Assembly: GCA_035266845.1 (NCBI GenBank)
Contig: DATFMP010000037.1
Span: forward strand, 1-64,000
Origin: DATFMP01 sp035266845
Lineage (GTDB): Bacteria > SAR324 > JACQKK01
Length of the DNA: 64,000 nt
Direction: 5' to 3'
The first letter of the stretch is position 1, and every line of letters starts with the position of its first letter. The notes under the pieces were generated by a model. It worked only from the letters and a program-made list of their open reading frames with translations, did not search any database and was not told the origin of the DNA. Below are positions 8,187 to 16,990 of the stretch, in pieces. The translations under genes were made by a program, and so were the position numbers.

Positions 8187-8338
8187 CGGCCAAGGCGCGG
8201 GCCCGCTGCGCCACCACCGCGGGCAGCGGCTGGCCATCCCCGTTGCGTTGATCTAGGATCGCCCGCGTAAGCGAGTCCGGCCGGCGGCTTGTGCCAGCCC
8301 GCCGGCCCGCACCTTCTGCCCCCTCGTCCCGCTGCGCC

Positions 8339-9865
8339 ATGATCGCCAAGACGCTCGCCGCCACCGTGCTGGGCGTGGAGGCCCACCCCATCGAGGTGGA
8401 GGTGGACCTGGCGCTGGGGCTGAGCCAGTTCACCATCGTGGGGCTGCCCGACGGCACGATCAAGGAGAGCCGCGAGCGCGTCACGGCTGCCATCGCCAAC
8501 AGCGGCTTCGCCTTCCCCATCCGCCGCATCACGTGCAACCTGGCGCCCGCGGAGATGCGCAAGATCGGCTCCGGCTTCGACCTGCCGATCGCCGCCTGCG
8601 TGCTGGCCGGCATGGAGGCCATGCCGCCCGCGGCCCTGGAGCGCTTCATGGTGGTGGGCGAGCTCTCGCTGGAAGGCCGCGTGCGGCCCGTGCGCGGCGT
8701 GCTACCCATCGCCCTGGCCGCGCGTGAAGCCGGCCTGGACGGGCTGATCCTGCCCCGCGACAACGAGCTGGAGGCGGCCGTCGTGGAGGGCCTGCCGCTC
8801 TACCCGGTGGAAACGCTGGCCCAGGTGGTCTCCCTGCTGCGCGGGGAATGGGCGCCGGAGATGCGTCCCGTGGATTCCCAGGCGCTGTTCCGGCAGTCCG
8901 GCACCTACGGGGAGGACCTGCAGGACGTGAAGGGGCAGGAGCAGGTGAAGCGCGCGCTGGAGGTGGCCGCCGCGGGCAATCACCACCTGCTGATGATCGG
9001 CCCGCCCGGTTCCGGCAAGACCATGCTGGCGCGCCGCTTGAGCACGATCCTGCCGGCCATCGCCTTTGAGGAGGCGCTGGAGACCACACGCATCCACAGC
9101 ATCGCGGGCCTGCTGAGCGCGGAGCAGGCCATGGTGGCCCAGCGCCCCTTCCGCGCCCCGCACCACAGCATCTCCCAGCCGGGGCTGGTGGGCGGGGGCT
9201 CCGTGCCCCAGCCGGGGGAAATCTCCCTGGCCCACAACGGCGTGCTGTTCCTGGACGAGTTGCCGGAGTTCCCCCGGCCCGTGCTGGAGCTGCTGCGCCA
9301 GCCGCTAGAGGATCGGCGCGTGACCATCTCGCGTGCGGCGATGGCGCTGGAGTTCCCGTGCAGCTTTCTGCTGGTGTGCGCCATGAACCCTTGCCCGTGC
9401 GGCTACCTGGGCGATCCGGGGCGGCGCTGCCGCTGCTCGCCCAACGACGTGCAACGCTACCGCTCGCGCATCTCCGGTCCGCTGCTGGACCGCATCGACC
9501 TGCAGGTGGACGTGCCGGTGGCGCCCTTCGACCGGCTGGTGGAAGCGCGCCGGGGCGAGCCGTCGGCCGCCGTGCGGGAGCGCGTGCAGGCCGCGCGGGA
9601 GCGGCAGCTCGCCCGCTTCGATGGCTCCCCCACGCGGGCCAACGGGCTCATGACGCCGCGGGAGATCGAGCAGCATGCCGCGCTCACCCCCGAGGGCGTG
9701 GCCCTGCTGCGGCAGGCCTCCGCCAAGCTGGGCCTGAGCGCCCGGGCCCACGCGCGCATCCTTAAGGTGGCGCGCACCATCGCCGATCTGGGCGACGCGC
9801 CGGACATCTCTCTGGCCCACCTCTCCGAGGCCATCCAGTACCGCAAGCTGGACCGCGGGGGGTGA
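8339..9865 (+). CDS. comM: YifB/ComM family Mg-chelatase-like AAA ATPase
   Basis: This 508-residue hexameric helicase-type ATPase promotes branch migration during natural transformation in characterised species. The N-terminal Lon-like domain covers about 1-170. The AAA core follows, with Walker A GPPGSGKTM near 220, Walker B VLFLDELPEF near 302, and the Cys-rich NPCPCG...RCRC zinc-like motif near 345-370. The Mg-chelatase C-terminal domain closes the chain. The ATG at 8339 gives the canonical MIAKTLAATVLGVEAH start. A decayed copy of its Cys-rich segment lies at 11126-11297. Confidence 0.95.
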   Translation: MIAKTLAATVLGVEAHPIEVEVDLALGLSQFTIVGLPDGTIKESRERVTAAIANSGFAFPIRRITCNLAPAEMRKIGSGFDLPIAACVLAGMEAMPPAALERFMVVGELSLEGRVRPVRGVLPIALAAREAGLDGLILPRDNELEAAVVEGLPLYPVETLAQVVSLLRGEWAPEMRPVDSQALFRQSGTYGEDLQDVKGQEQVKRALEVAAAGNHHLLMIGPPGSGKTMLARRLSTILPAIAFEEALETTRIHSIAGLLSAEQAMVAQRPFRAPHHSISQPGLVGGGSVPQPGEISLAHNGVLFLDELPEFPRPVLELLRQPLEDRRVTISRAAMALEFPCSFLLVCAMNPCPCGYLGDPGRRCRCSPNDVQRYRSRISGPLLDRIDLQVDVPVAPFDRLVEARRGEPSAAVRERVQAARERQLARFDGSPTRANGLMTPREIEQHAALTPEGVALLRQASAKLGLSARAHARILKVARTIADLGDAPDISLAHLSEAIQYRKLDRGG

Positions 9866-10047
9866 CATCGGGGTGAGAACCAAAGCCTGGATCGCCCTGC
9901 TTGATTCCGGAATCAGGTGGAAAGCAGGACATCTGGCCCCCCCAACCTTTGTGCCTTGCATGATCCCAAGAGGGGGGCATCGGGCCCAGTGTCTAGCTCA
10001 CGAATCTATTAGGCCCCTCGGAGCGGGCAATAATCTCAAGGCCGCTT

Positions 10048-10899
10048 CTATTTGGACTTTGCAAGGCGAAAACCCAAGTTACTGTATCTAAACGATGGAT
10101 TGAAATTCCGGCGAACCGTGCATCGCAGGAATACGAGTGTATCCGTCCAGCTACCCCCGCGATACATTCTAGCGAATGGGGCAAGTTTGTAGCGCCTCAT
10201 ACTCATTGGCGCATTTGGATAGGTGAACTTCTTATTTTGTACCCATTCCCAAACATTTCCGCTCATGTCGTAAAGGCCGAGGGCATTCGGAGGGTAAGTC
10301 GCCACGGGTGATGTCTCCGCATAGCCGTCGTCATAATCCCGTAACCTCCAGGAAAACCTGGTTCGCCTGTCCGCAAGATTGGCATGCGCTCGATATCCCG
10401 AAACCGAGTCGCCAGGCCCCCACCCGTATCGATTGAATTTTCCGCCTTCCCGGCATGCATATTCCCATTCCGCTTCTGAGGGCAGACGAAAGGTGGTTGA
10501 AGATTGCTTGTTCAATCTTTGAATGAATATCTGTATTTCATCCCAGCTGACTTGCTCGACAGGGTAACGTGGTCCCTTTTTGAATCTGGAAGGATTGTAG
10601 CTCATAATCTTCTGCCACTGACCTTGGGTAACCTCTTGTGCCCCCATCCAAAAGTCTTCAACATGTACCTCATGGGCCGGCTTTTCCCGATCATTGCAGG
10701 GGCCCGCATTTGCATGACATCCCATCTCGAAGTTTCCACCGGGAACCCACACGAATTCCATGTCGGTCACAGGATCCCGAAATGTTTTCTCAGGGACCTT
10801 TGCATTGGTGTTCACATCGGGTTTTTCTGCCGAATGGGGTACAAGGAATGAAGGCACAAGAAGAAACAGGAATGCCAATGCAATCATGCTCATTCGCAT
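10048..10899 (-). CDS. Secreted SUMF1/formylglycine-generating-enzyme-like protein
   Basis: The 283-residue protein begins with a signal peptide (hydrophobic residues 4-20). A complete FGE-sulfatase (SUMF1) domain follows, with FVWVPGGNFEMG near 49-60, RLPSEAEWEYACR near 144-156, GNVWEWV near 218-224 and a final GGSW...C...GFRLA. The catalytic formylglycine-generating enzyme uses a Cys pair near the C-terminus. Only one Cys is visible in that region, so this is more likely a binding or non-canonical member acting outside the cytoplasm. The gene is clearly AT-richer than its neighbours and lies between comM and a fragment of comM, suggesting recent acquisition. Confidence 0.85.
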   Translation of the reverse strand: MRMSMIALAFLFLLVPSFLVPHSAEKPDVNTNAKVPEKTFRDPVTDMEFVWVPGGNFEMGCHANAGPCNDREKPAHEVHVEDFWMGAQEVTQGQWQKIMSYNPSRFKKGPRYPVEQVSWDEIQIFIQRLNKQSSTTFRLPSEAEWEYACREGGKFNRYGWGPGDSVSGYRAHANLADRRTRFSWRLRDYDDGYAETSPVATYPPNALGLYDMSGNVWEWVQNKKFTYPNAPMSMRRYKLAPFARMYRGGSWTDTLVFLRCTVRRNFNPSFRYSNLGFRLAKSK

Positions 10900-11125
10900 C
10901 TGAATAGTTTCCCCTATCTCAGTTTCACCACATAGAAATCGGAGTGACTTGTCCTCAGCGAGGGTACCATATCAATGATCCCGAATATTCTTGAATGGTG
11001 ACGAGACGACTTCAAACAACGAATCGGTGCAACGGGATAGGGAGGACAATGCGTCAGCTGCTGGAGGCTCGGGGGGCGAAGGGGCCTGAACGGAGCGGCT
11101 GGATAGGCAGCTTTGTTTTAGAGAG

Positions 11126-11297
11126 GTGACTATCTCCCGCGCGACGATGGCGCTGGAGTTCCTGTGCAGCTTCCTGCTGTTATGCGCCATGAATCCTTGC
11201 CTGTGTGGCTACCAGCGCGATCCAGGGCGGCGCTGCCGCCGCTCGCCCAACGATGTGCAGCGCTATCGCTCGCGCATCTCCGGACCGCTTGCCCGGC
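11126..11297 (+). pseudogene. Decayed fragment of comM
   Basis: This stretch repeats the comM segment at about 9321-9485. A hand alignment gives 19 mismatches in about 163 bases without gaps, near 88 percent identity. In translation it still reads TISRATMALEF, then the Cys-rich NPCLCG and RYRSRISGPL, and then diverges after SGPL. It has no promoter, start or ATPase core, so it is a remnant. It marks the right edge of the SUMF1-gene insertion and probably records a duplication or recombination event at comM. Confidence 0.85.
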
Positions 11298-11381
11298 CGT
11301 GGGCTTTCCAATAGAAGAGGGCAATGGGCATGTCGGCGGGGAAGAAGCCACCGGAAAGACAAATCATCCGTTGGGGGGAGC

Positions 11382-12623
11382 ATGGAAAACGTCGCCATCA
11401 CCGGGATGGGGGTCATCTCGTCCCTCGGGCAGGATCTGGAAACGTTCAACCGGAACATCGAAAACGGGAAGGTGGTGGCGGGGCCCACGCCCTGGCACGA
11501 CCAGCCCGGCTATGAGAACGTCTGGATGTCCCTCATCGAGGATTTCCAGCCCGGGCGGTGGATGGAAGATCGGGTGGTGCGCAACTCGGCCCTGTTTTCC
11601 CAGTACGCCATCGCCGCCGCGGTGCAGGCTGTGGAGGATTCCGGGATCGAGACCTTCGACCCCCTTCGCACCGCCGTGATCATCGGCACGGCGCTGGGCG
11701 GGGTGGATGTCGATGCCGCAGGCCAGCACAACCTGGAAGCCGAAGGGCCGGATGCGGTGGACCGCAAGTTCATGGTCAAGTTTCTACCCAACATGCCTTC
11801 CGCGCACCTGGCCCTGCGCTGGGGATTGCACGGGCCGCAAATGGTGATTGCGACCGCCTGCGCATCCTCCCACGACGCCATGGGGACCGCCGCGCGGATG
11901 ATCGAGACGGGCGAGGTGGACGTCGCCATCACCGGCGGCACGGACTGCGGCATCAGCCCCCTGCTGTTCTTCGGAGCGCGGAACTACGGCATGTTCACGC
12001 CCCAACCCGATCCGTACAAGACCTGCCGCCCCTTCAACGTGGAGCGGTTTGGGGTGATGCTGGGCGAAGGCGCGGGCATGTTCGTGCTGGAGCGGGCCGA
12101 TCACGCCCGCAAACGCGGGGCGACCATCCACGGTATGCTGCGGGGCTATGCCACCCTGGCCGATGGTCACCACCCCTCCTCGCCCGAACCGGAAGGCAAA
12201 TGGGAGCAGTTGGTGATGGAGCAGGCTATCCGGAATGCCAATCTGCCCGGCGGGGCGGACCAGATCGGTGCCGTGGTGGCCCATGGCACGGGTACGCCCG
12301 TGGGCGACATCGCCGAATTGGCTGCCTTGAACCGAATCTACGGCCACCGCGACGTACCGATGCCCATCACCTCGCCCAAGGGCAACTTTGGGCACCCCCA
12401 TGGCCCGGCCGGGGCGCTGGGCTTGCTGGTGGGCCTCCACGGCATGAAGAACAACGCAGTGATGGCCACTGCGGGAACCTACGACACCAAGGACCTCATG
12501 CCCGAAGTGGGCAATTTGCGAGTCGTGATCAACGAGCCGGCCCCCGCCCATGTCGAGGCCATCCAGGTGAACGCCTTCGGATTCGGCGGACAGAACGCAT
12601 CCATGGTCGTCAGCAAGGAATAG
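11382..12623 (+). CDS. Beta-ketoacyl-ACP synthase II-like (FabF family)
   Basis: This is a thiolase-fold condensing enzyme that joins an acyl chain to malonyl-ACP. The 413-residue product has the full Cys-His-His triad: Cys160 in ATACASS, His301 in AHGTGTP and His338 in the KGNFGH segment with its lysine at 333. The usual GHxxGAAG reads GHPHGPAG, a small deviation. No acyl carrier protein, ketoreductase or malonyl transferase is adjacent, so it is an orphan and may serve a specialised lipid or polyketide rather than core fatty acid synthesis. GGGGGGAG lies just before the ATG. The comM fragment ends about 85 bases upstream. Confidence 0.85.
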   Translation: MENVAITGMGVISSLGQDLETFNRNIENGKVVAGPTPWHDQPGYENVWMSLIEDFQPGRWMEDRVVRNSALFSQYAIAAAVQAVEDSGIETFDPLRTAVIIGTALGGVDVDAAGQHNLEAEGPDAVDRKFMVKFLPNMPSAHLALRWGLHGPQMVIATACASSHDAMGTAARMIETGEVDVAITGGTDCGISPLLFFGARNYGMFTPQPDPYKTCRPFNVERFGVMLGEGAGMFVLERADHARKRGATIHGMLRGYATLADGHHPSSPEPEGKWEQLVMEQAIRNANLPGGADQIGAVVAHGTGTPVGDIAELAALNRIYGHRDVPMPITSPKGNFGHPHGPAGALGLLVGLHGMKNNAVMATAGTYDTKDLMPEVGNLRVVINEPAPAHVEAIQVNAFGFGGQNASMVVSKE

Positions 12624-12648
12624 GCGCCGGCATCGCTCCTGCCGGCGC
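12624..12648. terminator. Hairpin between convergent genes
   Basis: A perfect 9-bp stem, GCGCCGGCA with TGCCGGCGC, and a 7-base loop begin right after the ketoacyl synthase stop codon. There is no run of T, so it may act with Rho or only protect the transcript end. Confidence 0.45.
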
Positions 12649-12792
12649 ACCCGGCCGCGCCCGCAACCGTCGGAAACCCGATCCCATCCCTCTGGATCGG
12701 CACATCGACCGCGGCTTCGGCTACAAGGCCCATCGCCGGTCCTCTATCGCCACATTCCCCCTCTTGGCTCGATCCAAGGGGGGCACGTCACC

Positions 12793-13695
12793 TCAGCCCG
12801 CGCCCACCACCGCATCCCAGTCCGGGAGCGGCCGCTGTTCGTAGGGCAAGTCCCAGGCCGCGCAGTTGGCCGCATCGACGATTTCCGCCGGCAGCACGAT
12901 CTGCCCGGGCACGGGCTGGCCGGATAGCAGCCGCGTGGCCGCCTCGGTGGCGATGCAGGCCATCTGCATGGCGTCATAGGCCGCCGTGGCCAGCAAGCGC
13001 CCGGCGCGGATGGCGCGGATGGCATCCGGCATGGCGTTGACCCCCACCAGCGGGGCTCTGCGGTCGGCCGCGTCCAGGGCCTCCAGCACGCCCAGTGCCA
13101 TGTAGTCGTTGGCCGCGAGCACGCCCTCGATCGTCGGCACCCGTTCAAGGATGCCTGCCATGGTCTTCCGCGCGGCGTCGCGCTGGTAGTCGCCACGCAC
13201 CTGCGCGACGATGCGGATACCGGTGTGTTCCGCGGCGGCCGCCAGAAAGCCCTCGGTGCGCGGGGCGCTCGTGGGCGAATCGGGATGCCCCTCCATCAGT
13301 GCCAAGTTTCCGCGCCCACCCAGGTGCGCGATGAGATGCCGCGCCACGGCCAGGGCCAGCGCGTGATTGTCCGCCGTGACAAAGCTGCGCGCCAGCACCG
13401 CGGGGCTGCTGCTCACCATATAGACCAGCGGGATGCCCGCCTCCACCACGCGGCTCAAGGTGGCGTCCAAAGCCGCGGGGTGCACCGGGGCCAGCACGAT
13501 GGCATCCGGCCGCTCGGCCAGGGCGGCCTCGATCAACGCGCGCTGCTGCGGCACGTCGTCGGGCACCTGCGGGTAGGCGTGGCGCACGCTGCCGCCCAGC
13601 CGCTCCGCAACCCGGCTCGCGCCAATGCGCGCGCCATCGTAGGCGGGGTTGGTGCCGTTCTTGGTAATGACACTGATGCGAAACCCACGCTGCAT
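12793..13695 (-). CDS. Periplasmic-binding-fold sugar-binding-like protein without signal peptide
   Basis: The 300-residue protein is a type I periplasmic-binding fold of the RbsB class: RISVITKNGTNPAYDGARIGA at 6-26, PDAIVLAPVHPAALD near 63-77, and EGVLAANDYMALGVLEALD near 188-206. Exported relatives bind sugars or autoinducers for ABC importers. Here the mature fold starts at residue 5 and no signal peptide precedes it, even if earlier in-frame starts are used. No permease or ATPase gene is adjacent. It may be a cytoplasmic sensor or a lost-partner orphan. GAGAGG precedes the ATG at 13695 by about eight bases. Confidence 0.75.
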   Translation of the reverse strand: MQRGFRISVITKNGTNPAYDGARIGASRVAERLGGSVRHAYPQVPDDVPQQRALIEAALAERPDAIVLAPVHPAALDATLSRVVEAGIPLVYMVSSSPAVLARSFVTADNHALALAVARHLIAHLGGRGNLALMEGHPDSPTSAPRTEGFLAAAAEHTGIRIVAQVRGDYQRDAARKTMAGILERVPTIEGVLAANDYMALGVLEALDAADRRAPLVGVNAMPDAIRAIRAGRLLATAAYDAMQMACIATEAATRLLSGQPVPGQIVLPAEIVDAANCAAWDLPYEQRPLPDWDAVVGAG

Positions 13696-13856
13696 GGCAT
13701 GGCCCTCTCTTGGTAAACCCTTGCACGATCTGGCCTCGTCCGGCCCCATGCTATGCCGGCAGAGGCGGGGAGCGCCACCACGAGCCTTTGCCGGACACGG
13801 AACGAAGCCATTCCTGAATCGCGGCCATCGTGTTGGCCTGCCCCGGGGCCGTTGAC

Positions 13857-14318
13857 CTACAGGATTTCGAATACGTCGAGGACCACCTGTTTTGCACGCC
13901 GTCGTCCGGTGGAGAATCCGAGGATGCCATTCAGCCAAGCCAATTCGGGATCGGCGGTTTCGAAGCGCATCATCGTGCGAAAGTAGTAGCTGGCTGGGTC
14001 GACATCTTCACCACGCGCCAACCGCGCAATCACCTCGGGCGGACCGTGGCGATAGCCGTCGCTGCGAACCTCAATCCGTGCACCGCCTGTGGTTTCCAGG
14101 GGGTAGCGCGCAGAAATGTCGGCGATACCGTCGTTACGGATCAGTTGCCAGTCGGCTCCGCCGGGCAGCACCTTGCCCTGAATGCGGCCGGAGAACGTGC
14201 CGCCTACAATGGCGATCATCCGACGTTGGCCCTCGGAAGTCTTGCCCAGCTCCAACACATCGGCCAGATCGACTTCGATGCGCATCAAGGGTGTGACGAG
14301 TTGGTCCTGTTCCGCCAT
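13857..14318 (-). CDS. DUF3237 domain protein
   Basis: The 153-residue protein matches DUF3237 over its whole length: VDLADVLELGKTSEGQRR near 14-31, GGTFSGRIQGKVLPGGADW near 36-54, and RYPLETTGGARIEVRSDG near 68-85. The family forms a small beta-barrel, and its biochemical role is not established. The ATG at 14318 follows CCGGAG by seven bases and is preferred to a longer frame reaching 14531. It is divergent from the dehydroquinase-like gene and shares an approximately 230-base region with it. Local GC is lower than in the flanking core genes. Confidence 0.75.
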   Translation of the reverse strand: MAEQDQLVTPLMRIEVDLADVLELGKTSEGQRRMIAIVGGTFSGRIQGKVLPGGADWQLIRNDGIADISARYPLETTGGARIEVRSDGYRHGPPEVIARLARGEDVDPASYYFRTMMRFETADPELAWLNGILGFSTGRRRAKQVVLDVFEIL

Positions 14319-14550
14319 GACGTGCTCCGGTTCGTGTTCCCCAACAGACAGTCGCTCACTTTCGCCCGACTTGTGAAAACGTGCCACCGCATCCGGAGGG
14401 GGATCGCGGTCCGGTCGCGCTGTTCCGCCGCGTTCGGTAACCGGGTCCGGTTCTTGTATTGGCTGGCTTTCGATTGGCTTGAAGACCCACCAAAGCACCC
14501 GGTGGTGCCCGACTCGCCTGCAAGGAAGCATCGAACTCAGGAGGTACCGG

Positions 14551-15033
14551 ATGTCTGCCCGTCTTATGATCCTGAATGGCCCGAACCTGAACTATCTTGG
14601 TGTGCGCGAGCCGCACATCTATGGCTCAACCACCCTTTCCGCCATCGAAAAAAATTGCCGGGAGTTCGCGACCCATCTTGGCGTTGCGTTGGAATTTCAC
14701 CAGTCTAACATCGAAGGGGAACTGGTCGGACTGATCCAATCCGCGCGGGAGACCGCGGACGCGATCGTCATCAACCCGGCGGCCTATTCCTTCACCTCCG
14801 TCGCTATGGTCGATGCCATCAAGCTGTTCGAGAAGCCGGTTATCGAGGTTCATATCTCCAACATCCATGGGCGTGACGAGCTGCACCGGCACTCCATCAT
14901 CTCACCCTCGGCGCGCGCCGTGATCTGTGGCTTGGGACCTTACGGGTACATCGTCGCCATGCAAGCGGCAGTGCGCATGGTTGGCAACCTGCCGGACGGT
15001 TTGCCCGAGCCGATCAGGGTCGGCCCAGTCTAG
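14551..15033 (+). CDS. Divergent type II 3-dehydroquinate dehydratase-like protein
   Basis: The 160-residue protein aligns to type II dehydroquinases without gaps in the active-site regions. It keeps NGPNLN at 9-14, Arg19, Tyr24, Asn75 and His101. However, the position equivalent to His81 of the Mycobacterium tuberculosis enzyme (in THTS) is Phe81, and the equivalent of Arg112 is His112. Both are substrate-pocket residues in that enzyme. The protein could still dehydrate a related substrate, or it may do something else. AGGAGG lies six bases before the ATG. The setting, among DUF3237, hydantoinase and decarboxylase-like genes and not shikimate genes, also suggests a catabolic paralog of AroQ. 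Confidence 0.8.
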   Translation: MSARLMILNGPNLNYLGVREPHIYGSTTLSAIEKNCREFATHLGVALEFHQSNIEGELVGLIQSARETADAIVINPAAYSFTSVAMVDAIKLFEKPVIEVHISNIHGRDELHRHSIISPSARAVICGLGPYGYIVAMQAAVRMVGNLPDGLPEPIRVGPV

Positions 15034-15092
15034 CCGGCGATTTGCGGTAGACATGCCCTGCCGTGGCCTCTTGCGCGCCCGAGGATCGCACT

Positions 15093-15806
15093 ATGCCGAC
15101 ATTGCGAAAGACCACGTGGTTTGACCTTGCCTGACTGTTCGGGCTGCCGACACTGCTGAACCTGATCGCCTGCCAGTTCGCCATCCCATACCTGGACGGA
15201 CTGCACGGGCTGCCGATCGAGGCGGCGTATTTCCTCAGCGTCGGGGGCTTGGTGCTGATCCCCATGCTCTTTTGGGCCCTCTTTCTCAGCGGCCGGGACG
15301 TGAGCTCCTATGCTCCCGCGGCACTGCTGGCCCGCATGCGCGTGAAGAAGCTCACCCGCGCAGACTGGGTGTGGACGGTGGGCGGATTCGTGTTCCTGAG
15401 CGTCACGTCCTTTCTCGTCGCCAAGGTGCTGATGCCGCGACTCGGCATCGACCCGCGGCCCTTCTTCTTCAGGGACATGCCCCTGCGTACAGACCACATG
15501 TGGGTGCTGTACGTCTGGCCGCTGTTCTTCTTCTTCAACATCTTCGGCGAGGAGTTCCTGTGGCGGGGGTATATCCAGCCGCGGCAGGAGTTGCTCACCG
15601 GGCGCTGGACGTGGCTGGTGCACGGCCTGCTGTGGATTGTCTGGCACCTGCCCATGGGCCTCGACCTGATCTTCGCGGCCGCTCCCATCTTCTTCATCCT
15701 GCCGGCCATCATCCAGGTGCGGAAGAACACCACAATCTCCATTGTGATCCACGCTGTGTTTGGAGCGATGGGCTTCCTGGTGTTGGCCTTGGGATATGCG
15801 CACTAG
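15093..15806 (+). pseudogene. CPBP intramembrane metalloprotease gene interrupted by TGA
   Basis: From ATG 15093 the frame reads MPTLRKTTWFDLA, a TGA at 15132, then LFGLPTLLNLIACQ and a full CPBP (Abi/Rce1-type) protease ending at 15806. The glutamate motif GEEFLWRG and the histidine segment WHLPMGLD, which bind the catalytic metal in the family, are present. The TGA interrupts the N-terminal membrane segment, where Trp (TGG) would fit, so a point nonsense mutation is likely. A shorter product could start at TTG 15249 or GTG 15252, losing the first helix but keeping all catalytic motifs. No SECIS-like hairpin follows this TGA. Confidence 0.7.
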
Positions 15807-15958
15807 CCGTCGGTGGGCGTCCGTGCAATAGCTGTAGGTACCAGCGCCGGCCTCGCTGACGCCCTGAGCGCAACCGCTGCGCACATCAGCGAGTTCATCC
15901 AGTTTCACAAGTTGGCCAGCCGAACCGTGTAGGGGCGGGAAGTCGCAGCGAATAGGGG

Positions 15959-16699
15959 TCAGCTCGCCACGATCGCGCCTTTGTCGGTGGCTTCGGCATC
16001 TTCGCCGAGAGTATTGCGCACCACCTCCCCCGTCTTGCGCACGTGGCGCAGAATCAGTGCGCCCGCGCGCGTGGCGTCGCGCGCCTCCAGCGCTGCCTGC
16101 ACGGCCGCGTGTTCGTTCACTGATTCTTGCCAGCGCTCCGGGGAGAGGATTGCATGGTAACGGGCTCGCCGCACCCGTGCCATCAGGCCCTCGTGAATCG
16201 CCGACAGCACCGCATTGCCGGCCATGGCCACCACCGAGGTGTGAACGCGCTGGTTGAGCCGAAAGTACTCGTGGCGTAGTCCGGCGTGGAAGGCCCGCTC
16301 CATCCGTTCCTGCAGGTCACGTAGCCCCTGAAGGTCTTTCGCGCTCATCCGCTTTGCGGCAAGTTCTGCGGCCATTCGCTCAACGCCACTGATGACCTCG
16401 AAGAGCTCGTCCAGCTCCTGTGGCGTGATGCGGGTCACCCACGCGCCCCGGTTGGGATGCAGCTCCAACAGGCCCTCCGAGGCCAGCACCTTGAGTGCTT
16501 CGCGAAGCGGGGTGCGGGAAATCCCGAGCGTCTTGCACAATTCCGCCTCGGGCACCCGCTGGCCTGCCGCGAGGTCTCCTTCCACGACCAGATCGCGGAG
16601 CCGCTCCGTCACCTCGTCATGCAGCGAACGGCGCGCGATGGGTGCTGCGGACTTGGCACGTGGTCTGCGCTTCCCCCCGCTCTTTTCAACGGACGTCAT
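15959..16699 (-). CDS. GntR-family transcriptional regulator, FadR/FCD type
   Basis: The 246-residue regulator has a winged helix-turn-helix at about 27-92, with GQRVPEAELCKTLGISRTPL and ASEGLLELHPNRGAW. An FCD ligand-binding helical domain follows from about 97, with the family's metal or acid-binding His positions in LNQRVHTSVV and NEHAAV. The first 25 residues are basic. It is transcribed divergently from the decarboxylase-like/hydantoinase operon across a 330-base region that contains a palindrome (16959-16976). It is therefore the likely substrate-responsive repressor of that operon. Confidence 0.9.
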   Translation of the reverse strand: MTSVEKSGGKRRPRAKSAAPIARRSLHDEVTERLRDLVVEGDLAAGQRVPEAELCKTLGISRTPLREALKVLASEGLLELHPNRGAWVTRITPQELDELFEVISGVERMAAELAAKRMSAKDLQGLRDLQERMERAFHAGLRHEYFRLNQRVHTSVVAMAGNAVLSAIHEGLMARVRRARYHAILSPERWQESVNEHAAVQAALEARDATRAGALILRHVRKTGEVVRNTLGEDAEATDKGAIVAS

Positions 16700-16958
16700 C
16701 GCTTTCAGTCTCGATCACGGATTGCCGACTCGGACGCCGCAGTGATGTCATTGCGCGTGCCGTCCATTCCGTTCAGGGTGCCGGTCGTATCGTGTGCCGG
16801 ACCCATCCTCGCCAATGGGCACGCCGGTTTCAAGGTCCTCATTCCGTCCGAGATCGCCGCACTCAAGGACCGTGCGTCGAACGCATGATCCTACTACGTC
16901 CGCGCTGCTCCCTCCCGTCCCGCAATTTACCCGAGGCTCCTCTGCATCAGTATGCCAC

Positions 16959-16976
16959 ATGCATTGAATTTTGCAT
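16959..16976 (+). promoter_or_regulatory. Candidate GntR operator palindrome
   Basis: The sequence ATGCA-N8-TGCAT is a perfect 5-bp inverted repeat, here ATGCATTGAATTTTGCAT. It overlaps the putative -35 element of the operon promoter. That placement is what a repressor from the adjacent gntR-type gene would need. Confidence 0.4.
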
Positions 16977-16990
16977 TTATAATTTATAAT
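16964..16990 (+). promoter_or_regulatory. Candidate promoter of the hydantoinase operon
   Basis: A TTGAAT (16964-16969) is followed after 15 bases by TATAAT (16985-16990). A second TATAAT lies at 16978-16983. The spacing is slightly short, but this is the only such AT-rich box pair in the region. Confidence 0.4.

Noticed and set aside
15093..15248. TGA 15132 in the CPBP gene as a second selenocysteine codon
   Set aside because: CPBP proteases have no redox Cys at this membrane position, Trp fits better, and no GGTC-type hairpin follows the TGA.
16745..16888. A 47-codon open frame in the divergent regulatory region
   Set aside because: No ribosome site, no recognisable similarity, and it lies where leader and promoter sequences are expected.
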